Below are positions 46,957 through 58,276 of a stretch of DNA of 64,000 nucleotides, piece by piece. The stretch is from Lithobates sylvaticus (taxonomy: Eukaryota; Chordata; Amphibia; Anura; Ranidae): the NCBI GenBank assembly GCA_028564925.1, contig CM053029.1:186263545-186327544 (forward strand), read 5' to 3'. Position numbers and translations under genes: made by a program. The notes beneath the pieces are model-generated. The model saw only the letters and a program-made list of their open reading frames with translations. It ran no database searches and had not been told where the DNA came from. Each line of letters opens with the position of its first letter. The stretch's first letter is position 1.

Positions 46957-47099
46957 TTAAAAATTGGCAAGCATGTCCACAAAATCTCTGATTCTTAGCT
47001 GTAAAGCAGTGGCAGCCTCCTTGATTTGCTCCAGATCCTTCAAACAATGCAACATATCTGCACTCATTCTGCCAATAGTGCATCGTGGAAGATCATGAC
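46957..47099 (-). pseudogene. Last exon of a Harbinger trihelix gene, remnant
   Basis: On the minus strand, a CTTCTTACTAG acceptor at 47100 is followed by a split glycine codon (G|GT), then HDLPRCTIG and a helix MLHCLKDLEQIKEAATALQ ending FVDMLANF and TAA. Exon 3 of the intact copy (34036-34202) also starts with G|GT after TTTTTAG and encodes a short helix of like size. Direct sequence identity is low, so the call leans on phase, length and position. The other exons are not seen. Confidence 0.55.
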
Positions 47100-47195
47100 C
47101 TAGTAAGAAGAGTAAAAAAGTATTAAGGGAACGATGGTCAAGTGGCTGAGGCCCTACATAGTGAGTTATGGTCAAGTAACTAGTCAAATTCATGA

Positions 47196-47290
47196 AATAC
47201 TTACCGTATATACTCGAGTATAAGCCGAGATTTTAAGCCCTTTTTTTAGGGCTGAAAGTCCCCCCCTGGGCTTATGCATAGTTACGTTGC
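47196..47290. repeat. Short repeat with TATACTCGAGTATA palindrome
   Basis: CGTATATACTCGAGTATAAG with GCCGAGATTTTAAGCC and GGGCTGAAAGTCCCCC is a compact repeat type common in frog and some other vertebrate genomes. Only one partial copy is in the window. Confidence 0.5.
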
Positions 47291-47329
47291 TCCAAAAATA
47301 TTTATACCTGGAATTCATCTTTAAAGTTA

Positions 47330-47605
47330 TGTAAACTTTAACAATGAATTTCTCTTATTTCCTCCCTTTTGGACTGTAACTATACCATTGAAAGGGTTTT
47401 GTTATATCTGTTCAATAAGGGTAAAAAAGGCCTGTTGATCCTGTCAGAAATATTGTTAGCTTATAATTTCCTGTGCTCGCTATCTGCATTTTTATCAGTT
47501 TAATTGTTTCCAGCTATCTCTGAGGACTACAGAACAATCCCCCATGTTATGGTGAATAGGAGAAGGTCAGGGGTTCTGTAGTTCTGTCCTAGGGTGGCAA
47601 CCTTG
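47330..47605. repeat. TTAA-type repeat fragment, partner of 3660-3976
   Basis: Shares CTACAGAACAATCCCCCATG and related blocks, inverted, with 3700-3976. Confidence 0.45.
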
Positions 47606-48380
47606 TTAAAGCGGTTGTTACCCCAAAAAAATAAATAAATAGAGATCCTGTTTCCTTATAGCAGGTTAAACAGCACAGTGCTTGTGCTGTCTAACCTGCC
47701 CCTCTGGAAACTGTAAAAAACCTGGCTGATCCTGCCAGTTTCTTCCCTCCCCCTGTAAACTGATCACGGTTTATCATGGCTGCTAACCCCTGACACCGTA
47801 GTCAGTTTACCTGCCTCCATCATCAACTGTCTCTCCTCTCTTCTCTCCGCCGTCCTCTTCCCCCTCCCCTCCCTGCCTGTCAGCTCGGGAGTCTGTGTCT
47901 CTGTCTCTACCACCCCCCCCCCCCCCAGCTGCTGTTAGTAAAAAACTACAATTTAAAGAAAAATAAAAGCCAGCCCCTCTCTTTTAAGCTGCCATCCTGC
48001 ACAAGTGTTTGTTAGATACAAAGCTTATACCTTTTTGTGCTGTATCTTCAGGCCGGTCACAGGCCGCTCTGATACTTTGATCTAGGGCTACAGAGGGAGG
48101 GGCCATGTGACAAGCTTGGCGGTCACGTGACTCCTGGCTGACAGACATCAGAGGGAGAGCTCGGCTACTCCTGCTGTAGCTCTGGGTCCGAGAATTAGAT
48201 CGGCTGGGAGCCACGTGACCAGCCTGAAGATACTTCACAAAAAGTTATTTAGAGGCATTGATTCTAACAAACACTTATATAGAGGCATCGATTCTAACAA
48301 ACACTTATACAATGCAGAATGGCAGCTTAAAATAGGGGGGTGGCAGCAAAGCATAATTTAGGGAATTACAAACCCTTTAA
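47606..48380. mobile_element. TTAA-flanked MITE
   Basis: Starts TTAAAGCGGTTGTTACCCC and ends GGGAATTACAAACCCTTTAA, a matching inverted terminus with TTAA at each edge. A 30-bp unit (GAGGCATTGATTCTAACAAA) is duplicated near 48250-48310. No coding sequence. Confidence 0.65.
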
Positions 48381-48558
48381 TCCATTTCTAGGCAGGTGCA
48401 GTCTGCTGTCTCCTCTGCAGGTGGTGCTCAACAGCAGTGGCAATACGGAGGTAGAAGAAGTCATGAGAAGCAGGGTTCCTCTATGGTTTCTTGAGTCACT
48501 GGGGCGGTGATCCGATTGGATGCTGACTCTGGCGGCCATCTTTGGTGGCAGAGACTAT

Positions 48559-49171
48559 TTAAAGTGGCTCTAAAGGCTGAGTGCCAGTTAACACCATAGA
48601 AACGCAGTCCTGATGCGTTCCAGATTCTTTTCTGCATGTGCGTTTTTGACGCGTTCTATGGTGCAATTTTGATGCAGTCCAATGCATTTTTCCCCCCTTT
48701 TTTTTTCTTAACCTTAAATAATGACATGTGTGTTCCAATGCATTTTTGGTGCATTTTACAGCGTTCCAGTACAGTCCAGTGTAGGAAAAATGCAGCATCT
48801 TTTTTTCTGGAACCATATATCCTACTTTCCATGCGCACTGGACTGCATGTGGTGTGAACTGGCCCTGAAGTTTTTTTTACCTTTATGCATTGAAGGTAAA
48901 AAACCCTCTGTGTGCAGCCCCCAGGTAATACTTACCCGAGCTCCCTTTTAATCCAGCGATATGCATGAGAACATCCGCTCCCCGGAGATTCTCTCTTCTC
49001 ATTGGCTGAGACTAGAAGCAGGAGCCAATGAGGAGACAGAGGGGGCGGGGCAGAGTCATGGCTCACTGTCTGAATAGAGGGGCTGCTCTGTGCAAATTCA
49101 TTGCACAGAGCAGTTAAGTATAACATGTTTGTTATTTAAAGAAAAAATGTTGCCCTTTAATATCACTTTAA
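48559..49171. mobile_element. TTAA-flanked MITE (first of a tandem pair)
   Basis: TTAAAGTGGCTCTAAAGGC at the left matches the inverted right end TTAAAGTGATATTAAAGGGC. It lies within repeat R and shares its right TTAA with the next element. Confidence 0.7.
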
Positions 49172-49785
49172 AGCGGTTCTGCACACATTTCATTTAGTAA
49201 ATCTCTTTGCCTTCCAAATCAGGCAAAGAGTACTAAATGAAGTGTGTTTTTTTTTTTTTTTTTTCCACTTACCTTGTAATCGCTGACGTTCTTTCCTCTG
49301 TCTCTTCGGCGGTGGGCGGGGTCTCTGCGTCGATCCTCGTCACGCCGCACTGTCTCCTGGGATCTGGTGTCATTGATCCCAGGAGTCAGTGCGGACATCT
49401 TCCGAAATCTCGCAAGATTTCGGGCACATCTTCCGAAATCTCGCGAGATTTCGGCCACATCTTCCGAAATCTCGCGAGATGTCGGCAAATGTGCCGAAAT
49501 CTCGCAAGATTTCGGAGAACGTGAGCTGCACTTTGCCGTTGCTGCGCACGCGCGAGATCGGCGCAGTAACGGCGGTGCATGCTGGGCCATCTGAAGTGCC
49601 TGTGTGGTTTCACATGCCCACAGGCAAGATGGCAACCAGCAGGAAGGATGTTTCTAAATTATTTTACATGACAAAAACCGGCAGCAATGACTTAGTGAAC
49701 ATGAACACGTGAGTACTTAAATAACATCTTGCAATCCATTGCATTGCACAAAAAAAAAAATACAGACAGTGCAGAACCGCTTTAA
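49168..49785. mobile_element. TTAA-flanked MITE with TCTCGCGAGA array
   Basis: A perfect 13-bp inverted terminus AGCGGTTCTGCAC sits inside TTAA on both sides (49168-49171, 49782-49785). The middle has four copies of a self-complementary CCGAAATCTCGCGAGATTTC-type unit between about 49400 and 49516. Confidence 0.8.
49400..49516. repeat. Four palindromic units containing TCTCGCGAGA or TCTCGCAAGA
   Basis: The unit repeats about every 30 bp. TCTCGCGAGA is exact at 49439-49448 and 49470-49479; the first and last units read TCTCGCAAGA, one CpG-type change away. Confidence 0.9.
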
Positions 49786-50155
49786 GACTCTGGTCCCTGG
49801 GTTTATGTGCTTTTTGCAAGTGAGTAGAGTAGGGAAGGGTTTGTTGGGAACAGTACTAGCAATAGGGAAAGGTTCCTGATGAGGAGGGAAAGTGTAGGGT
49901 CGCATCTCTCTGGATACCTTCCTGATTGTGCACTAGACAGCCAGGCCACATTCTATCCCCTCCCAACAGACGCAGTTGGTTCGGCTGGAACCTACTTCTT
50001 ACGTTATTGGAAACTGTGAGTATGCCCAGCTGGGTAGCTGTCCCACAGGGTTTGTTTTGAACTGTTGCTGCTTTACTTCAATACAAGTTTTATATTGCCC
50101 CGATTGTGTGAATTATTTCCATCGCACCACGCTGCACTCCACCTATACATAGATC

Positions 50156-51119
50156 AAATACAAGGAGTAAACGCTGTCCCCCCAAGGACAGGAAGTGTGC
50201 TACTGACAGAATCACCAGGTAAAAATTAAGAAAATCAAACCCTGCTCTCTCCCCTTTTTCCCATCTCTTTTTTCTGAATACTCTTTAAACCTCTACTTAC
50301 CTGTAGAATTGGAGGCACTCAGCTTTTTAATCCTACCAAGAATTGTGATCACAAGGCCCAACTGGCTATGCCCATATGATTCTCTGACAGCTAATAATTG
50401 CTGATACCTGGTATATTATGCTGTATTGGCCTGTAACCATTTGATTGTTACAACCCCCTTATGATCTACCTTTTGTCTCTATGTACCCTCTATATTGTGT
50501 TCTTTTTTTTGTGTGTAGTTATGTTTAAACGACTAATAAACTTTATTCTTTTTATAAAAAAAAAGAAACCTGCAGACAAACAAATGCAGCCACCACATTT
50601 ATGAACTGGTATGCCATAATATATTACTTATGTGTTTTTGGATTTAGATATGTAATTGTAAAATGCAACTAGTATAACTACCTGAATCTCACATGATAGA
50701 CTGTGAGCCAATCTGGTGAGCTACATGCACATAGTATATACTGACAAGGAACATGCTTGAAAGCAGGTTGAAATGCTGGTTACTGAGATAGCTGCTGTTC
50801 CAGACGGGTGGGAAACTGTCAACCTGGTTTCCCGCACTTTTTGCTGAGCTCTGCTTCTTTCCCTGTGCTGACGATAAAAGGGGGCAGGCTCTGCCCAGTC
50901 AAACAGTCTGCTGCATGGGAAAGAAGACACAGACAAGCCCAGTATGTAATCTCCAGCTGCTTACAGAAAAAAGCGGGAGGGTGCGTATAATACAATACAT
51001 GTTGCTATTACCAGGGTCCATTCACACAGCCTACAGCCGAATCTGGAGCACCTATGGATAAAGAACCTGCTACAGGTACGGGGCCACTGGGATCTACAAA
51101 CCGCCCAAAGACACTAGAT
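50156..51119. other. No gene seen
   Basis: CCAAGGACAGGAAGTGTGC near 50190 is a scrap of the dispersed TTAA-type repeat. Nothing else is recognised. Confidence 0.35.
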
Positions 51120-51620
51120 CTGGAGCCCTGTCATAATGGACTCCAACCTGTGCAGGTATAGTGGGGCAGCCATCAAGCCTGAGTTGGGGATTAGGGTTGT
51201 TAGGAAGAGACTGTGCACTCTATTACGTATGCTGTGAATTTTCAGTAAAGTTTTTGAAACATTGTCTTTGCCTGGTCTAAAGTTACTCGAGTGGGGTAAT
51301 GCAAGTAACCAGCACACATAGTCTACAGCTCGCACATTGGGGTATGAAGACAGCAGTACATGAGTTAATACAATGTTAAGACACAAGTGTTTACAAAGGG
51401 TAATGCAGGTTTCACTTGCAGCCTGCTGTAAGTGTGTACATGTGACATGTGACAAGTGGGATAGCCTCTTTCTAGAGGAGTTGATGTCGGCACTTTCTTT
51501 GTGAGCGGTCCATCTCCCAAAGCAATGGGAGCAGATTAGCACTGCATGAGGTCCAAAACAAGTTAAGTGAGTGCGTGCATGGCCACATTCCGTTACTGGG
51601 AACAAGGCAGTGGAGATATG
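51120..51620 (-). repeat. Unclassified interspersed repeat S, copy 2
   Basis: Reverse-complement partner of 37958-38400 with the same block order. A 163-codon minus frame covers it, but the plus-oriented partner does not keep an equivalent frame. Confidence 0.6.
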
Positions 51621-53049
51621 CTGGACAGATGAGGAGGGCCATGGCTCTATGTGTCCTTCCTAAATGCAGCATTGAACGTGGTGGTGTACTTTGGCAACAA
51701 GAGAGTTAACAAGAGTTCAGTTGTCTGTTCAAGTAAAGGTACTCTAGATATAAAGGCAGTGACCCTGTTTAAGGAGCCTAGCGTAGCCAGAAGACCCCAC
51801 CCCAGGGTAGGCTCTCCATGGGACCCACACTTGGCACCCCCAACAAGGAGATGAAGTTGGAGGAAATTTCACCCGCTTACCCTTCATACTGACAGGGGGA
51901 GAGCGCAGTGAGAAGAGGGCTGAGCTCACCAGTATTCTGCTGTTCCTTTACTATCCAATCCCAGGCTGAGAACAGGAAGGAGACCAGTTTGTATTGCTTA
52001 CAGTAACTGCAGGAGACAAATGTCAGGTTGCCAGCCTGGTTCTGATGTCTGTCAGGGATGTGTAAATCTCAGAACTGGATGGACAAATAATAATTCATTG
52101 GCAGATAATGCAGCTCAATCAGATTTAAGAGGTATAACATGAAACTTGGTCCTTCCTAAACCTGTTTATCCATCTTTTTTATGCTCAGAGTCCAGTTAGC
52201 AAAGTTGGTTTTTGTTTTGATTGGATCTGTAACTACATTAGCTATTCCTTGCAGGATATTTTTTTCTTCTCCCTTCCATCATCTCTTTCATTAGCGTTTT
52301 TTGCCGACCTGATTTGATTAACATTTATTTTTTAACAAGCTAACGCAGTAGTCTTGAGCGAGAGCTGAGAAGTTATTAAAGCTTATTGATTTTTGAACTC
52401 TCAATACAAAACTGAACAATGCTGCTTTAGGGATGAAATCATCTAGTTAAACTGTGAGTAAGTCCTTTCCAAGGTCCCCCCCAGCAGATACATCATCTGT
52501 AATGGGGGTTTGGCAGCAAGCTAAGGATAAAACAGTAATCTCTGGCTTAACTTTCCCCAGGAATGCCTGTCACAAGATGTTATTTGTTGGCCTTATGCCA
52601 ACTACCCAAAATAATGTAGAAAAAATGGTACTGCTCTGTATGACCAATAACAACTTCTCCTGACTTTTTGAGGTTCTGCTTTCAATCTACTTGCTGTAAA
52701 TTCTTCTCTTTTTTTCTATAGTGATATAAGGCCAGTCCACACCAAAGTGACATTTAAGTGCAGGTAGAGTCCTGTGCACTGAGTCAGCCCCCTGGTGTTT
52801 TTGCCTTGGATGCTCAACTTTGATATCTGTTATAGCTCCCCACTTTACTTCCATACACATGGGTGTTTTAGGTGTTCACCATCTCCTGCTGCATTATTAT
52901 AAATAGTTAGACCCCATAGGTCAGTAGCGCTCTTTCAATAGTTATCTATTCTTACCCACTGTTGATACAAGTTAGAAAATTAAGGCACTCACCAGATGAT
53001 GTTGACCTATTATTATATACACTATTATTATTACTTTGCACAATATCTA
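51621..53049. other. No gene seen
   Basis: No recognised element, motif or credible frame in this 1.4 kb. Confidence 0.35.
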
Positions 53050-53051
53050 TA

Positions 53052-54227
53052 CAGTGGGGAAAATAATTATTGATCCCCTGCATATTTTGTAAGTTTGCAC
53101 ACTTACAAAGAAATAAAGAGTGTATATTTTTATCATAGGTGTATTTTAACTGCTTCAGCCCTGGAAGATTTGGCTGCTGAATGACCAGGGTATTTTTTGC
53201 GATTCGGCACTGCGTTGATTTAACTGACAATTGCGTGGTCGTGCGGCTCTGAACCAAAACAAAATTGACATCCTTTTTTTCCCACAAATAGAGCTTTCTT
53301 TTGGTGGTATTTGATCATCTCTGCGGTTTTATTTTTTTGCGCTATAAACAAAAAAGAGTGACAATTTTGAAAAAAAAAAACACAATATTTTGTACTTTTT
53401 GCTATAATAAATATCCCCATTTTTTTTTTTTTTTTAAAAAAAGCTAATTTTTTTCTCAGTTTAGGCGGATATGTATTCTTCTACATATTTTTGGTAATAA
53501 AAATCGCAATAAGCGTATATTGATTGATTTGCGCAAAAGTTATAGCGTCTACAAATAGGGGATAGATTTATAGCATTTTTATTATTATTTATTTTTTACT
53601 AGTAATGGCGACGATCTGCGATTTTTATCGGGACTGCCACATTATGGAGGACACATCAGACACCTTTGACACATTTTTGTGACCATTGGCATATATACAG
53701 TGATCAGTGCTATAAAAAAGCACTGTTTACTGTAAAAATGTCACTGGCAGGGAAGGGGTTAACACTAGGGGGCGATCAAGGGGTTAACTGTGTTCCCTGT
53801 GTGTGTTTCTAACTGTGGGGGGAGGGGAATGACCTAAAGGAATTGACAGATCGTGATTCCTAGATATTAGGAACTCATGATCTGTCTCTCCTCACAGAAC
53901 AGAACAGGGATGTGTGTGTGTGTTTACACACACACACATCCCTGTTCTGCTTCTCGTGCTTGCGATCGATCGGCACCCCCGCAGTGTTATCTCGCTTAAA
54001 GGAGCAGACGCATATCTACGACAACTGCCGCAGTATAATGATGGTGGCTGGTCGGCAAGCGGTTAAATAATAGAGACAGAATATCAACCAAAAACCCAGA
54101 AAAAAAATCACATAAAAGAAATGCTATAAATTAAGTTGCAGTTCAGTGAATAAAATAAGTATTTGATCCCCAAGCACAACATGACTTAGTACTTGGTGGA
54201 GAAAACCCTTGTTGGCAAGCACAGCGG
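53052..54227 (-). mobile_element. Tc1 family B fragment, host of two later insertions
   Basis: 53052-53145 and 54067-54227 together match 38851-39110 (CAGTGGGGAAAATAATTATT, ATAGAGACAGAATATCAACC, CTTAGTACTTGGTGGAGAAA). A TTAA element (53146-54066) splits them exactly at TTAA, and another Tc1 was inserted at the TA at 54228-54229. Only the 3' part of the transposon remains. Confidence 0.8.
53146..54066 (+). mobile_element. TTAA-flanked non-autonomous element, copy 3
   Basis: TTAACTGCTTCAGCCCTGG to GGTCGGCAAGCGGTTAA, inserted in Tc1 family B at TTAA; the flanks rejoin to give the uninterrupted sequence seen at 38930-38960, so the 4-bp duplication is confirmed by an empty-site comparison. The 3' third contains a hairpin (CAGAACAGGGATGTGTGTGT against its inverse, about 53896-53950). 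Confidence 0.88.
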
Positions 54228-54229
54228 TA

Positions 54230-55255
54230 CCAGTGCCTTGAAAAAGTATTCCCACCCCTTGAAATTTCCCACATTTTGTCATGCTACAACCAAAAAATGT
54301 AAATGTATTTTATTGGGATTTTATGTGATAGACCAACACAAAGTGGCACATATTTGTAAAGTGGAAGGAAAACGGTTTTCATTTTTTTACAAATAAATAT
54401 CTGAAAAGTGTGGCGTGCATTTGTATTCCTCTGATACCCTTGACTAAAATCTAGTGGAACTAATTGCCTTCAGAAGTCACCTAATTAGTAAATAGAGTCC
54501 ACCTGTGTGTAATTTATTCTCAGTATAAATACAGCTGCTCTGTGAAGCCCTCTGAGGTTTGTTAGAGAACCTTAGTGAACAAACAGAATCATGAAGGCCA
54601 AGGAACACACCAGACAGGTCAGGGATATAGTTGTGGAGAAGTTTAAAACAGGGTTAGGTTATAAAAAAATATCCCAGGCTTTGAACATCTCATGGAGCAC
54701 TGTTCAATCCATCATACGAAAATGTAAAGAGTATGGCACAACTTCAGACCTACCAAGATATGGCCGTCCACCTAAACTGACAGGCAAGTAGAGCATTAAT
54801 CAGAGAAGCAGCCAAGAGACCAATAGTAACTCTGGAGGAGCTGCAGAGATCCACAGCTCAGGTGGGAGAATCTGTTCACAGGACAACTATTGGTCATGCG
54901 CTCCACAAATCTGACCTTTATGGAAGAGTTTCAGGGACAGGAAGAAAGCCATTGTTTAAAGAAATCCATAAGAAGTCTAGTTTGCAGTTTGCAGTTTTTG
55001 AGAATGCCATGTGGGGGACACAGCAAACATGGGGAAGAAGGTGCTCTGGTCAGATGAGACCAAATTTGATTTTTTTTGCCTGAAAAGAAAAACGCTATGT
55101 GTGGTGGAAACTTAACACTGCACATCACCCTGAACACACCAACCCCACGTGAAACATGGTGGTGGAAGCGTCATGTTGTGGGGATGCTTTTCTTCAGCAG
55201 GGACAGGGAAGCTGGTCAGAGTTGATGGATGGAGCCAAATACAGGGCAGCCTAAA
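54230..55255 (+). mobile_element. Tc1-type transposon (family C), 5' part
   Basis: The terminus CAGTGCCTTGAAAAAGTATT sits beside the TA of the older Tc1. The 5' non-coding part and about 60 per cent of the transposase follow, after which a Harbinger derivative interrupts at 55256. The 3' part is not found downstream within the window. Confidence 0.8.
54591..55255 (+). pseudogene. Tc1 transposase remnant (family C)
   Basis: From ATG at 54591 the product starts MKAKEHTRQVRDIVVEKF, with the helix-turn-helix (GYKKISQALNISWSTVQSII) and GRPPKLTGK, then a stop at 54789. Later pieces in other frames show TTIGHALHKSDLYGRVS and, from 55149, [20 protein letters not shown], the box upstream of the second catalytic aspartate. 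The WSDETK region near 55045 is shifted. Stops and frameshifts are several; the DDE C-terminal half is missing. Confidence 0.8.
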
Positions 55256-56655
55256 GCTGCGTACACACAACCGGATCTTCCGAAGGGAAATTTGTGATGA
55301 CAGGCTGTGTGACGACTGCTTGTATGCTCCATCAGACAATTGTTGTCGCATCTTCCGCGGACAAATGTTGGATGGCAGGTTTTTAAATTTTCCGCGGACA
55401 AAGGTCTGTTGTCGGATTTTCCGAGCGTATGTACACAAGTCCGTCGGACAAAAGTACAAACACGCATGCTCGGAAGCAAAGACGAGCCAGAAGCGGTCGT
55501 TCTTGAAAACTAGCCTTCATAATGGAGAATTAACATTCGTGACGTGGCAAATTATGAAATCTTGAAATGCAGTGCACATTCTCTTCTTCTCTAATGGTAT
55601 AATAATGAACCTGCTTTGTTGGTGATACTGATGGAGTTATTGCAAACAAATTTTCAAAGGCTTTTTTTTTTCTAGTGATGTCAAGAATAATATTATTATG
55701 CTTTTTTTTATTTTTTATTTGAGCAATTACCACAACACCATTATCCCGTAGTTTTTAAGATCAAAGATACAACTATGTTGGTGTCCCTTGTCAATTTTAC
55801 AAACTGTCATTTGAAGTAAACACAAAGCCAAGTATTATTCTACATAATTTTTTTTATTGTGCAGTTAAAAAAAAGAAAACAAATAAAATTAGACATGCTA
55901 TCTGCCAATAGAACTTAACCAAAAAGTACATTCTATGCATCCAAAAATATAGAAAATATACCAAATCAAATCATTATTATTCAACCAAAAAATAAAATAA
56001 AAGCCTCATGGATGTGTCCTGCTTCTTACTATAGGGGGTCCAACAATGCCAAGAGTTGGTGAAAGCAGGGATCCGTCATCCGGAGATAATTCCGAAAATC
56101 ATCTGGATTATTCTCCTGGAGCACCCGCAGCAAAGGCATATGACATAATTGGTCACGATTAATAAAGCAACCAATTTGTAGTCCAAGGACTCCGCCTCCT
56201 CCTGTTCCTGGACTGGACTTGGGTCAAAGCAATAACTCCAGGGCAATAATAAATAACACGTTATCTCCTCCGATTCGAAGTTGATGAACGGCCATTCAGA
56301 AATTAACTGAAAAGTACAAACTGAAAAGCGCAAACTGAAAAGCGCTAAATGAAAAGCGCAAAATGAAAAGCACAAATCAACAATCACCAACTTTCTACTA
56401 GCAGGAAATTAGCAGAAGGAGCCTAAAGGGTGGTGCTAAAGAGCTGAAAAACCACATAGTACGTCAGTACTTTCGTGTTTGTTTGGCCGACAATTCCTTG
56501 CCATTTGTATGCAAGACAACATCAAGGCACACGCCTTTAGACAAAAGTCAGAGGTTTTGTCTGCAGAAAATCCGATCATGTGTACGAGGCTTGAGACTAG
56601 CATCCAACAAAGAACTGACGAAAATTCGTCCAATACTCTGACCGTGTGTACGAGG
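55256..56655. mobile_element. Harbinger internal-deletion derivative A
   Basis: Left end AGCTGCGTACACACAACCGG and right end CCGTGTGTACGAGGCTT, with TAA at both flanks. The left 760 bp match the left part of the neighbouring element B, while the right 640 bp hold the start of a transposase on the minus strand. The middle of the element has been lost, the usual way Harbinger MITEs arise. It interrupts the Tc1 at 54230. Confidence 0.7.
56030..56260 (-). pseudogene. Harbinger transposase exon 1 scrap
   Basis: Minus-strand frames give FDPSPVQEQEEAESLDYKLV and, shifted, matter equivalent to LREIRENNPDDFRNFLRMTD of the intact exon 1 (36985-37440), ending near GIDPAF. It is short and frameshifted. 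Confidence 0.6.
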
Positions 56656-58276
56656 CTTTAAGCTTCGTTCACACGATTGGATTTTTGACAGGGAATTGTG
56701 TGATGACAGACTGTTGGCCTAAAATCCGACCATTAGTACGCTCCATCAGACAATTGTTGTCCAACTTTCCGCCAACAAATGTTGAATGGCAGGCTAGTAA
56801 ATTTTCGGCGGACAATGGCCTGTTGTCAGATTTTCCTATAGTCTGTACACAAGTCTGTCACACAAAAGTCCAAAGTACAATCACGCATGCTCGGACGCAA
56901 GGACGAGCCAGAAGCGGTCAGTCTTGTAAACTAGCGTTCGTAATGGAGATTTAACATTCGTGACGCAGAAAATTATGAATTGTCAAAATGCAGCGCACAA
57001 TTCTCTTTTTCTTTAATGGTATAATAATGAAGCTGCTTTGCTGGGGATACTGATGGAGTTATGGCAAACAAATTTGAAAATTCTTTTGTTTTCTAGTGAT
57101 ATCAAGAATAATATTATTATGCTTGTTTTTATTTTTTGTTTTTGGCCAAGTTACCACAACACTATTATCCTATAGTTTTTAATATCAAAGATACAACTAT
57201 GTTGGTACCCCTTGTTAATTTTACATTGTATTTTTGAAAATGTACTGGCCTACTCCCAAACTGTCATTTGAAGTAAAATACATAGCCAAGTATTATTCTA
57301 CACAATATTTTTTATTTTGCATTAAAAAAAGAAAACAAATAAAATTAGACATGCTATCTGCCAATAGAACTTAACCAAATAGTGAATTCTATGCATCCAA
57401 AAATATAGAAAATATTACAAATCAAATCATTATTCAGCCAAAAAATGTAATAATAATTAGTAAGTGTGGAAGCGGTGAAAATCCCCAGACCAGCAGCCTT
57501 GTTGGGGGTCTTGGGGCTGGTATTGCCATTGACCGCCATGCTGCTGTGGTGGGTGGGGTTGCTGTGGTGGGTGGGGTGGCTGTGGTGGGTGGAGTGTCTG
57601 TGGTGGGTGGGTTGGCTGCGGAGGTTGTGTATGTGGGCCCACAAAATCACACAGGTTGGTGGTGGCATAGATCTCACCAGTCGCCCCCAGTTGAAGAGCT
57701 GCAGGCTGAGCTCCTCGCACCTTCTCTTCTGGTCACCAGTCATTCCCCTTAACCTATTGGCTGTCACCACGCAAAATCCCTCGCACTCATCTGGGTCAGT
57801 ACGGATGGCAGTAGTGGCCTGGCTGAGGAAGGAAGCTGTGGCCTTGTCCAGATTCCTGCTGTTCCTGGCCCTTTTAGCAGGAGGGCATAGGAGAGGGATC
57901 TGGGACTCTGGCTGGCTGATGACCACGGACTCCTCCTGACTGACACTTTACTGTGTATGAAAATGGGATAAAATTTGATTTTATTTTTAGGGTTTGGTCA
58001 TCAATCACACACAATCTCCTCACTGTTGCAAATTGAATGTGGACAAATAGCAAAGACTATCATTCTGACCCCATCATTTTTCATTCTTGTTCAATTCATT
58101 TTTGGGCACTACTGTCTATTGATATGGAAACCACTTTGTTAAGGCAGAAATATTTGAACAATAAAGTCTAGTTATCATCATTGTATTTTTGGATACAAAT
58201 ATGTTCAACAATGCTATACCTGGGTCAAGCTGGGATCCTCCACATCTTCATCCTGTGCAGCAGGACCTGTGTGGAC
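56656..58276. mobile_element. Harbinger derivative B, cut off by a hAT element
   Basis: Starts AAGCTTCGTTCACACGATTGG directly after A. It has the same left-end organisation as A and as the intact element, then a MADF exon on the minus strand, and stops at 58276 where the hAT terminus begins. The cut falls in the equivalent of MADF exon 2, near the end of that exon. Confidence 0.7.
57460..57930 (-). pseudogene. MADF-gene last exon, degraded, with Pro/Gln repeats
   Basis: Two overlapping minus frames together resemble the second coding exon of the MADF gene at 31359-31820. RLRGMTGDQKRRCEELSLQL lines up with KFTGMEAGQRSMCEEVILKI of the intact copy. After one frame shift a repeat of PPQPTHPPQ-type units follows, then GCWSGDFHRFHTY and a stop. 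The upstream exon lies at about 58215-58276 and is cut by the hAT. The DNA-binding domain itself is absent. Confidence 0.65.

Larger units (their letters stand above)
41243..47190 (+). mobile_element. Older Harbinger copy, inverted, interrupted
   Basis: Relative to 30331-37954 this copy is inverted. It has intron-like sequence (41275-41350), transposase exon 2 (42093-42564, plus), the convergent-gene hairpin (42783-42893) and the last exon of the trihelix gene (46957-47099, minus), in the order and orientations expected. An L1 sits between at 42989-46619. No inverted-repeat ends were found and the transposase frame is broken, so it is a decayed copy of a related sub-family. Outer edges are approximate. 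Confidence 0.7.
48383..50155 (+). repeat. Unclassified repeat R, copy 3, split by two MITEs
   Basis: The left part 48383-48558 (AGGCAGGTGCAGTCTGC...GACTATTTAA) and right part 49786-50155 (GACTCTGGTCCCTGGG...CACGCTGCACTCCACC) line up with the unbroken copy at 4735-5200. The break falls at TATTTAA, the TTAA used by the inserted elements. Confidence 0.65.
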
